Source of the DNA: Cyanidiococcus yangmingshanensis
Taxonomy: Eukaryota > Rhodophyta > Bangiophyceae > Cyanidiales > Cyanidiaceae
Assembly (NCBI GenBank): GCA_013995675.1
Contig: VWRR01000016.1
Span: 248,001-312,000 of the forward strand
DNA length: 64,000 bases
Direction of reading: 5' to 3'
Shown here: one piece after another, positions 1 to 7,838 of the stretch
How positions within the stretch are numbered: the first letter of the stretch is position 1
How the letters are laid out: the number at the start of each line of letters is the position of its first letter
Program-made: the position numbers and the translations under genes
Notes under the pieces: generated by a model
The model's input: the letters and a program-made list of their open reading frames with translations, nothing else
Told to the model about the DNA's origin: nothing
Databases searched by the model: none

Positions 1-96
1 CAGGCTGCGGCCTCCCCTCTCCTAGACACAGTCAGCGAGAATCCATCGGCATGAAGGGGCAACGTGCCTCGAATTGGCGATTTCGAGCGTGACTTG

Positions 97-1068
97 TTAT
101 TTACGCTGCTGCTCGCCTTGTTGAGCATCTCTCCAGCGCCAGAATCCTGCGGCAAGGCTGCCCAAGACGGAGTGCATCGAAGCAGATATTGCTGCCGGAA
201 CAGCTACTCGCGGATCCGCAAAATGAGCATGCGCAAGTGCTGCACCGAGGCCCGAATTTTGCATACAGACTTCAATGGCAACAGCCCGGTTCACATTCTT
301 GTCGCGATACCGCAGCCTGGACACCAAATATCCTAGAATCAGGCCAAAACCATGCAAAAGCAAGAGCGCAAGGAACAGTCGGAGGCCGCCAGCTTTGATT
401 TCCTGCACGCTTCCCGAAATAATCGAGGCATTGATGAGAACCACGCCAATGACAGATACTAATGGGAGCCAGGGCAAGAGCCGCACAATCACCGCTCGGG
501 CCCGAGGAATCGAATTCAGAAACATGCCGATGGCCAATGGAAGGAACACCACCTGCAGCATCGAGAGGAGCATACCGACCGCATTCACAGGCATGATTGC
601 GCCCGCCATCAACTTCATGAGTAGCGGAGTCAGCAAAACAGCGGTCTGTGTGGTTGTTGCCGTCATTAGGACGCTGAGCGCCACGTTCGCCCCGGCCAAG
701 TAGCAAACCAGATTCGAGGCCGTGCCCCCCGGGCATGAGGAGACAAGCAGAACGCCTACCGCGTATGCTGGTGGCAGACCAAAGTTACGCGATATCCAGA
801 AACCAAGCAAAGGCATAATACTGTACTGGGCGAGTGCGCCCCAGAGGACCATATCTGGTTTCCGAAGGATCGCCACGAAATCCTCCATCGACAGCGTTAA
901 ACCCATGGCGAGCATGATTATCGATAGCGTGGGCGAGATATACTCACGCCTGAAGAACGTAAACACACTTGGGCTAGTCGCGGCTAGCAGGGAGCCTAGA
1001 AGCACATACACCGGGAAGAGGTTCGTAGCGAACTCGACGAGATGATAGCTCTTTGGCGCCAGCGACAT
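97..1068 (-). CDS. BASS2-like sodium-dependent transporter (plastid pyruvate carrier type)
   Basis: A multi-pass membrane protein of the bile acid:sodium symporter (BASS) family, 323 residues from the ATG at 1068. Some nine to ten hydrophobic segments fill the length, and the family motif SCPGGTASN follows the third or fourth segment. Order and wording of the motifs resemble plant BASS2, which moves pyruvate with Na+ across the plastid envelope; that substrate is inferred from the family. The same frame is open up to 1107 but only from a TTG codon. A basic, transit-like stretch lies immediately upstream in another frame (1192 down to about 1070), so the targeting sequence may be separated from the carrier by a frame break. 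The transporter body is complete and ends at 97 with no truncation. Confidence 0.85.
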   Translation of the reverse strand: MSLAPKSYHLVEFATNLFPVYVLLGSLLAATSPSVFTFFRREYISPTLSIIMLAMGLTLSMEDFVAILRKPDMVLWGALAQYSIMPLLGFWISRNFGLPPAYAVGVLLVSSCPGGTASNLVCYLAGANVALSVLMTATTTQTAVLLTPLLMKLMAGAIMPVNAVGMLLSMLQVVFLPLAIGMFLNSIPRARAVIVRLLPWLPLVSVIGVVLINASIISGSVQEIKAGGLRLFLALLLLHGFGLILGYLVSRLRYRDKNVNRAVAIEVCMQNSGLGAALAHAHFADPRVAVPAAISASMHSVLGSLAAGFWRWRDAQQGEQQRK

Positions 1069-1510
1069 GCTTGCTCTCTGATTCGTCCGGTTTCCTTCTC
1101 GTTTCAACCTGCTCTGACTCCCAGCCTGATTCTCGTACTTGTTTCAGTACCTTCAGGAAGCATCCGCGCTTAAGGGAACGCCGCTTGTACACGAGTGGCC
1201 AGTTGCAGCAGTGCCCGGCACGCGCTCTCGGAGAGGCTACGGCTCGCGGCAGACATACAAACGCAACTCCTACATTGCGCTGCGAGATTCCTTCTCATCA
1301 TCCTATCCAGTTCAATTGTCTAAACCCAGCGGAGCTCATTCGCCGTGGGTGGGGGCACCAAACCAAACGTTCAAGGGTCACTTCTTGGTAAGGACAAGTG
1401 GCGGGTGCGACTCGTGGCCAACGCGTCTGGTGCCGGCCACCGCAGGACTTTGCCTGTCATTCTCGCTGCTGACGACGACGCTTCAAGCCCTGGTACTCGA
1501 TAAGCTCCGA

Positions 1511-2610
1511 ATGCCGTGGACCAGTGCTGACTGGGACTGGAACGTAGTTACCGTACCGATAGGTGATGCGAGTAAGGTGGGCACACCTGCGTTCAGATAC
1601 CTATTTTACGGACGAGCGAAACGATTCGAGTTGATCGATGACAATATTCGGAGCTGTCTGGCGGCGGGCAAGGAGCCAAGCGCTCGAAAATCTCGAGAAC
1701 GTCACGACTCAATCAATCAAACAAGGAGCGCTCACCCGAATGCACTGGAGATGTCGCTAAGCGTCTCAGAGAAGGGATCGGATGTCGAGCACCTGCGTCT
1801 TCTTAGTTGTGTTTTTGAACTTGCCTCGGCAGGCCCGGAAAGAGGACCTCCTCCAAGCTTGTTCACCAGCAGGTACTGTTCAGTGGACTTTTATCGAACA
1901 CGAACGCAACCTCGGACTGCTCAATAGTCCAGAGAACATCATTGAGAGGCAAGCACAGTTCTGTCTTCGACCTTGTGCCTCGTTGACAGAAGCCGTCGTT
2001 GGCTCGTGGTTACGTGTGTTTCGATACCGCTGCAGGGGCCCAAGCGATCCTCACTGACCCGAGTGCTTTCAATCAGACCGCTTTACAACGCATGGTGAGC
2101 TTCCATCTGAAACATGCCCTGCCGACACCGCTTCGTGGAGCCCTGCAAACGAATTGTTTCTTCGACTGGTTCTGGTTGCGATTTCAGTACGATCATCCTG
2201 TCGATCTGGAGGTTTTGGAAGAGGAATGCAACCAGGTGATGGCAGCACATGAGCGACAACTGCGTAGAACAGCTCGAGAGGCCCAACGCAAGCGCAACTT
2301 TGTTGACGATGAGGGATTTACGCTTGTGATGCCTCGGACGCGTCGGCGGCAGCATCCTAATCATGCGTATACGCTAGCAAACCATGGGCTAGCGAGGCCC
2401 CAGTCAGAAGTGACCGAAGCGACCCATACGAAACCTGCAGCGCTGACTTCTGGCAAAGATCGGCAGACAAACGGCGCACATGCTGGTTTTTATCGGTTTC
2501 AGCGAGAGGAGGAGAAACGCCAAAAGCTAGCCGAATTGCAGGCGAAGTTCGAGCGGGATAAGCAGCGTCTAAGACACTTGCGGGCTGTGCGACAACCATT
2601 TTTGAACTGA
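1511..2610 (+). CDS. RRP7: RRP7-like small-subunit rRNA processing factor, frame-broken
   Basis: Pre-rRNA processing protein of the RRP7/RRP7A family, nucleolar, needed for 40S assembly in yeast and human. Three pieces in successive frames give the family order. 1511 to about 1811 carries the N-terminal WNVVTVPI and RYLFYGRA part. About 1807 to 1985 holds the RRM core (VFLNLPR, then KEDLLQACSPAGTVQWTFIE). 1990 to 2610 carries VDDEGFTLV and the diagnostic tail GFYRFQREEEKRQKLAELQ with FERDKQRLRHLR. Each junction needs one surplus base to be ignored: one lies in the T5 run at 1812-1816, the other between 1985 and 2003. I see no convincing GT-AG intron at either point. The identity is firm for the C-terminal half; the start codon is a choice, since the frame is open further upstream. 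Confidence 0.7.
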
Positions 2611-2900
2611 GAAATATGGCAAACTGGGTTTGCTCACGCTTTATCTATCTGAATAGACCGCTCGCAGCGAGGCGCAGAGCGGGTCTCGCTCGATCAGCGC
2701 TGGACGTTATGACTTCTCCACGAGGTGCCAAAAACCACAACTTAGAGACCGTATCCCCAATTTTCCGCCATTCATCTCGCTTCATATGCCTCATCGCACA
2801 AGCAGGCCTCGTGGTGAGCGGAACAGGCTTGCAGGTACCGAGCGAGACTGTACGCGACCAGACCGAGCGGGCGTACACCTGACTCGACCCTGACTATGGT

Positions 2901-3188
2901 CTAGACGGCCGCGCGCTCCTCAACTGCAATAGTAGGCGGCTCTTCCGACGATCCAGAGGCCGAACCGCCTCGACGCAACCAGGCCCGTGCACCGAGACCA
3001 ATGATTGCCCACGAGGCCAACACAATAGCTGCCTTCTGACACTCACAGTACGACATAAAGTCAGTCTTGTCCTTGATCTCACGCCAAGGCTTGTGTCCCG
3101 AGTGCCAACGTTGCTGCTGTCCACGTTTCGATAAACGAGATAACAAAGCTGGACGTAAAGACTTTGTCAAGTGCACAAGATTATGCAT
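2901..3188 (-). CDS. Small single-pass, probably mitochondrial protein (unidentified)
   Basis: A 95-residue protein that I do not recognise. From the ATG at 3188 it begins with a basic, serine/leucine-rich stretch (LTKSLRPALLSRLSKRG, then RWHSG) that would suit a mitochondrial presequence. A short conserved-looking middle (HKPWREIKDKTDFMSYCE) follows, then one hydrophobic segment (AAIVLASWAIIGLGARAW) and an acidic tail. This architecture fits a supernumerary subunit of a respiratory complex, but that is only a guess. It converges on RRP7 with about 290 bases between the two stop codons and is divergent from NAF1. The frame is open further upstream to 3467, but that extension is low-complexity arginine/proline sequence. 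Confidence 0.5.
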   Translation of the reverse strand: MHNLVHLTKSLRPALLSRLSKRGQQQRWHSGHKPWREIKDKTDFMSYCECQKAAIVLASWAIIGLGARAWLRRGGSASGSSEEPPTIAVEERAAV

Positions 3189-3386
3189 GACTCCGCTGGT
3201 CCTCGATAGCGTCGAGCGGTACACAGCACCCAACGGTAGGACGGAACGAGGACGGTCGAGGGGTCGAACGAACGACGCTGGCCGTGGCGGCACACCCGCC
3301 CTGCCACATCGTCGTCCTGGAGCGCTAGGCGAGGCAGCCACGCGAGCACGCTGAGTAGGGCTGCAGGAACTCGATTGCGCTGAACC

Positions 3387-4416
3387 ATGGCTAGTGCCCT
3401 GCCAGTAGATTGTGCGATGAAGACGCTTTCTTTGGAGGCTGATGATGGTGTCATCCAAGCTGAACACGTCGTAGGCTGCGAGTCCTCTTCTGGATCATCG
3501 TCGCCGACAACCTCCGAAGCTAGCGAAGACTCGCTGGAGCGCGTTCGGTTCAGTCGTTGCAGCGTGCGGGACAGCACTGTCTCCGAAGACGATGACGAGT
3601 TGGAGAAGAATGATACGAATGCGGAGGATGTTTTGACCATTCCGCGTACCGCGCACGAGGTGCTGTACGCAGAGCTGGAGCCACCGTCGATCCCGGACGC
3701 GACGCTCGTGCGGCCGGAGTACCAGCTTCATCGCCTGGGCACCCTGGTTGCCTTTGTCGACGGTTTGGTGGTGGTAGAGAGTGCACCGAGCGTCTGCGCT
3801 GGCGTCGTTGGGAGCCTTGGAGAGGGGTCATTGTTATGTTTCGCGGATCGTCAACCGCTAGGGTTTGTGTTCGAGATATTCGGTGCAGTGCAACGTCCGC
3901 TCTATGTGGTGCGGATACATCCCCAGGATGAAGCGGTACGAGGGTCTCTTCAGACAGGATGTGATGTATTCTATGTCGACGAGCTATGTCAGCCATTAAG
4001 ACTGGAGTTCGAGCTCAAAACGGGGATGTGATGCCTGCAACGAGTTCGGAGAGGAGGCTGACGAGTCAGATTTGGAATTCTCGGATGATGAGGAGGAGGC
4101 AAAAGCGCAACGTCGTGCTCGACAGCGGCGATCGACGGTGCCGCTTATTCGGGACGCTGCTCGTGGTGCTGGCCCGAGTCGCGGGTCGAGGGCCCCACAA
4201 CAACGAGTGTCGTCCTCTCCGAAGACGCCATTGGCGGCGACTCCGAAACCTTTCCTGAACACGCGTCCTGCGAGAGCGCTGAACCGGCGACAGAGAGGGG
4301 CGATACGCCAGCGCGCGCCTGCTGAGCAGAGGAATGGCCGTCGAAAACAGGGACCTAATAGCGGCTCGGGTACCCCATTGCCATCGAAGCATGCACCTGA
4401 ATCTGCACAGGAATAG
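3387..4416 (+). CDS. NAF1: NAF1-like H/ACA snoRNP assembly factor, frame-broken
   Basis: Assembly chaperone of H/ACA RNPs (family NAF1, related to the core protein GAR1). The N-terminus is acidic and serine-rich. The Gar1/Naf1 fold is visible at about residues 110-200: TLVAFVDGLVVVESAP, LLCFADRQPLGFVFEIFG, QRPLYVVRIHP and CDVFYVDE. The frame then stops at 4029-4031. The next frame carries the expected continuation CDACNEFGEEADESDLEFSD, which corresponds to the GSDAS and FSDDE signature of NAF1, followed by a basic low-complexity tail to 4416. One surplus base between about 4001 and 4029 explains the break; the A4 run at 4017-4020 is a good candidate. Without that correction the protein would lose its acidic and basic tail but keep the fold. 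Confidence 0.75.
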
Positions 4417-4487
4417 ATTGGTTGCGAGGCGGTTGTGGGGAATGGCACTCGAGACAGAAACAAGCACGGAATTGCAAGCTCGTGGCG

Positions 4488-5119
4488 ATGGATGTCTCGT
4501 CTCATTCGTCAGATGTACGTTCCACAAAGACCAGATGTGAAATCGGTGTAGCGAAGGAATCCGGACAACCCCGCAAGCTCTCCGCGATCGAAGGACGCGT
4601 TGCGGACGAATCGCACACAGGACAAGTTGCACGCCAGAGGATGAGATCAGCTTGAGCAGTTTGCCGAAACTTTGGACTCGTTACGGGCCTGGTCTCTCGA
4701 ATGCTGTCTAGTAGAGACCGCAGCTCGGTGAGTTCGTGACGGCTCGGGAGAAGATATATGCGAGGGCTTGGATTGACTCTGTCACTGCTACATGTCGATA
4801 CCTTGAGGTACGCTCGTCGAGCGTAAACTCGGGGAGGTACCGCTTCTTCATGAAGCATCTGGGACTCGGGCTCCAGCCGAGATCTTCAAGGATCGTTTGT
4901 TTCCAAACCAGATGAGTAGACCGGCGCTGGATGGAACGCCAGCGTCAAATGCATGCGAGCTCAAATAACCCGCCACTGTGGAGAGATTCGGGTCAAGGAT
5001 CTGTTTCAGTGCTTGAGACGTGTGCCCAAACGACGAACGATACGATACGGCAACTTGAAACCGGCTCAGATTATTGGACAGGAGAGATCTCTCCGGAACG
5101 ACACCTGGTTCTGGCCTGA
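4488..5119 (+). CDS. Unidentified protein read in several frames
   Basis: I do not recognise the family. The stretch reads as good protein only when frames are changed. An ATG at 4488 opens a 55-codon segment to the TGA at 4653. One base on, EQFAETLDSLRAWSLECC follows to the TGA at 4729. One base on again, EFVTAREKIYARAWIDSV continues past 4850. A shift the other way near 4878 gives AEIFKDRLFPNQMS, and after the TAA at 4966 the next frame gives NPPLWRDSGQGSVSVLE down to 5119. The helical, charged composition and lack of stops inside each segment argue for one coding unit. At the first two junctions the old and new frames overlap by only four to six codons, so the shift points are tightly placed. 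It starts 72 bases after the NAF1 stop on the same strand. Confidence 0.4.
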
Positions 5120-5291
5120 ATAATCGCTGAGATAGTCCAGCGATCGGCAATGCGGCTTATTCCGGCCGCTGCTCGAGCCTGAGGGCGCAGCACCCTTGCA
5201 TAGACACGCGAATGCTGCGGGCTATCTGGGAGACACCAGGCTCATACAAGTACATGCCAGTGCAGGCTCCCGTCATGTTCAAGATTTATCT

Positions 5292-6065
5292 TCACCAACA
5301 AGTGTAACCTGCATCCGCAAGCACGATGGACCCGGTCATCAGACTTGATGCATCGGAAGCCAGAAACAGAACCACAGACGCGATTTCCTCCGGCTGGCCA
5401 ACGCGATGCATCGGCGTCATATCAATCCAGGTACTGTAGAAGGAATCATCGCCCAACTGGTGACGAATCAGAGGTGTTTCAATATACGTTGGAGCCACCG
5501 CGTTCACACGAACACCCCGAGACGCCCATTCAGCAGCCAACGAACGGGTCAAATGGTGCACCGCAGCCTTGGTGACGTTGTACGCAGTTTGCAACTGTGG
5601 CCGGTTCGCAATCTCACCCGACATGGACCCTATATTCACGATGCACCCCCGGCCGCTTTCAAGCATTCGACGCCCAAAACTTCGACAACAATAAAAAACC
5701 CCATCCACATTGACGCGCATATGCCGATGCCAGTGTTCATCAGTCATGTGCTCCGTCGCCATACCCATCACATTGATGCCAGCATTGTTCACGAGGATAT
5801 CGATGCGACCATACTCCCGCTGGAGACGCCCAGCCAACGCCTCCACTGCGTCTGAATCGGTCACATCCACTGGAGCACCTTTGGCAGCAATCCCGCGGCC
5901 GTGAAGCACCTTGAGTGCCTGATCGATCCGTTCCGGAACAAGCTCGGCAACCACAACCGTTGCACCAGCCTCACCAAGTGCCTCCGCACAACACAAACCA
6001 ATGCCTTGCCCAGCACCCGTGATCACTGCAACACGTCCATCAAGTCTAGTTTTCTCCAAGTACAT
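5292..6065 (-). CDS. Short-chain dehydrogenase/reductase of bacterial type
   Basis: A complete 257-residue classical SDR, NAD(P)-dependent. The cofactor motif TGAGQGIG is at residues 16-23, NNAG at 93-96, the catalytic serine at 147 and the YNVTK motif with Tyr162 and Lys166. It ends in DAGYTCW after LASDASSLMTGSIVLAD. That C-terminus and the block NIGSMSGEIANRPQ are typical of proteobacterial sugar- or polyol-oxidising SDRs; the exact substrate cannot be told. There is no N-terminal extension, so it is probably cytosolic. The gene has no intron and no frame problem. The bacterial look fits the known habit of extremophilic red algae of acquiring bacterial genes, but transfer is inferred from motif wording only. 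Confidence 0.85.
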   Translation of the reverse strand: MYLEKTRLDGRVAVITGAGQGIGLCCAEALGEAGATVVVAELVPERIDQALKVLHGRGIAAKGAPVDVTDSDAVEALAGRLQREYGRIDILVNNAGINVMGMATEHMTDEHWHRHMRVNVDGVFYCCRSFGRRMLESGRGCIVNIGSMSGEIANRPQLQTAYNVTKAAVHHLTRSLAAEWASRGVRVNAVAPTYIETPLIRHQLGDDSFYSTWIDMTPMHRVGQPEEIASVVLFLASDASSLMTGSIVLADAGYTCW

Positions 6066-6662
6066 AACGCGGTGATCTCTTAAAATTATCCAATCAATTC
6101 AGCGCTCGCAAGCCTCAACCACGCCAATTCACCCACAAGCATAAACTTGACACCTCAAAACCAACGCTTGTCCAGGAAAAAAACAAACGATGCGCGTATG
6201 CGAGAACGGTTATCGCACCCTCCCCAGATGTTGCTGATACGACTCCCGGTGATCGTTCGCGCCGCCAGCGCTCCATCTCCAGCGAATGCCCTCGCGAGGA
6301 TGGAGGCGCCAGATGGATGGCCGGGGCCGACACGCCATCGATCGATGGATCGATGGATCGCGCATGCGTGTGCGCCGACACGCCCGGAATCGCCTTGGCG
6401 CCAGGTAGGGTCGTACCACGGGCGGGTGCGCACGTACGCGTCGTGCGTGCTGTGCATGCATGGATACAAGTTGCGTCGTTCGCTTGCGTGTGTTTTGATG
6501 AGATCAAACAGCACGTATTGGTTACGTCGTTCGCATAGGAGGTTTTGAATCGAAAAAGAAATTATCTGTGTAGTGTGCAGGGGAACGTTCGGCGCGCAGG
6601 GGAACAAGTTGGACGGCGTGTTGCGGTGCGCGCACCTGGGCGCTCCGTGTGTGTCTGCAGCG
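6066..6662. other. Intergenic, CpG-rich with GATC/GATG-rich run
   Basis: Spacer between the SDR start (minus strand) and the elongin-A-like gene (plus strand), so it should hold both promoters. Around 6336-6362 there is a short imperfect run of ATCGATCG/ATGG units. All six frames are partly open because of high GC, but none gives a convincing protein. I see no clear TATA box. Confidence 0.4.
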
Positions 6663-7572
6663 ATGGTGACTCCGCCGACGTTGGCGCGAACGTGTACGGA
6701 GGTTTTGGCACGCAACTGTGCTTGTTTGACTGAGTTTCGTGGTGCTGAGCTCTTTGCTGAACAGTTGGAGATGATTTTACGGGGGACGCAGGCGCACGAC
6801 CTGCGTCGACTCGCACGGTGCAATGGCTTTCCGACGTTCGAGCCAACTGAGGAGAACGAGCTGGCGAGTGGTGCTGAGTGCGCTCATGACTCGAGTTTGG
6901 TGAAAGCATATACGGATATGGGAGAGGCTCGATGGTGCGGGAACGCGCACGATAAGGTGCTATCTGCCTCGATGCGTTATGAGCTCAGTGTCGCTTTGGA
7001 GCACCGCTGGAAGCAGCTCTATTTGGCGCGGCTCCGTCACGATTCGTTGAACTCGGGTCTGGACAGTGAGGAGGTCGATCATTTGAATGTAGACTTGCCA
7101 CCAGGAATGGGGTCGTGGTCGGCGGCCTACGCATACCAGGAGAGAGAAACGTGGCGGCAAATGCGACTAGCTCGCGCCCGTCCTGCGACAACGACGCGCA
7201 CAGGCTGAGCAAGAGCGAGTGACGAAACGTATTCGATCCCTGCCGATAGCTGCGGTGGCTTCGGTCCGTGCTGCTTTGATCGAGCGTCAGTCCGAGAAGC
7301 TAGGTAGCGCAGATCATGTAGCGTGCGCTCCGAAACGCAAGTCAGGCGTCACGAGCGTGCAGGCGCGGCTTATCGCGCGATTTCGATGCCGATCGCGATT
7401 ACCTCGAGGACTCTCCGGCTAGCGGCGGCCTCTCCTGGTCCCAATACCTGAGAAACATCCTAGAGATGACGTCGTGTCGGTAAGTACGAACGTTTTGGAT
7501 CATTGGTGCAAATTTATGTTGGTGATCCTTAGAAGACTATACACTGTCGAAGCATGCCTTCAAGAGAAATAG
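6663..7572 (+). CDS. Elongin-A-like protein (tentative), frame-broken, possible terminal intron
   Basis: Possibly an elongin-A-type transcription elongation/ubiquitin adaptor. FAEQLEMILRGTQAHDLRRL resembles the F-box-like start of that family. HRWKQLYLARL and, further on, ERETWRQMRLAR with RVTKRIRSL resemble its W-x-x-H and SWREMYLR...RI blocks. Similarity is by eye and weak. The first frame stops at 7206; the next frame, one base on, gives RQRRAQAEQERVTKRIR and runs to about 7380. Dropping one T of the TTT at 7381-7383 gives FDADRDYLEDSPASGGLSW, which ends at a TAA at 7481. That TAA overlaps a consensus 5' splice site (GTAAGT, 7480-7485). Splicing to the AG at 7531-7532 would append RLYTVEACLQEK and stop at 7570-7572. 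Confidence 0.4.
7480..7532 (+). other. Putative 53-nt spliceosomal intron
   Basis: Starts with GTAAGT and ends in ATCCTTAG. Removing it keeps the frame (CG plus A completes an arginine codon) and adds twelve plausible residues before a stop at 7570. Chance matches to GTAAGT do occur elsewhere in the window, and no strong CTAAC branch site is visible, so this is only a candidate. Confidence 0.3.
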
Positions 7573-7838
7573 CTATGTTGTGATGTACCGTGCTTCTCGC
7601 CACCCAGCTCATACCCGAATGACGGTTCGAGAGTGTCCTCACTCTAGCGGCGTCTGACTCGGACCAAATCGCAATGCAAGCGTTCGTCTCAGGGCACGAG
7701 AACGTCGACAGTGCATGCGATCGTGGACCATACTGCAACGCATCGTGCTTGGAAGCTATCGCGCCTCGAAGTGATCATCTAATTGTTTTGCGGTTCAGAA
7801 GAACCCGCAACGATCGCTTCTTTCAACATGGCCTGTCT

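Noticed and set aside
272-736. Second minus-strand frame inside the BASS gene
   Set aside because: Out-of-frame shadow of a well-identified transporter.
1511-2610. Conventional introns as the cause of the RRP7 frame changes
   Set aside because: No GT-AG pair at either junction leaves the RRM strands intact; tiny 10-nt or so gaps would be needed.
4029-4031. TGA as selenocysteine at NAF1 and other breaks
   Set aside because: Reading through TGA in the same frame does not give the family sequence; the continuation is in the next frame.
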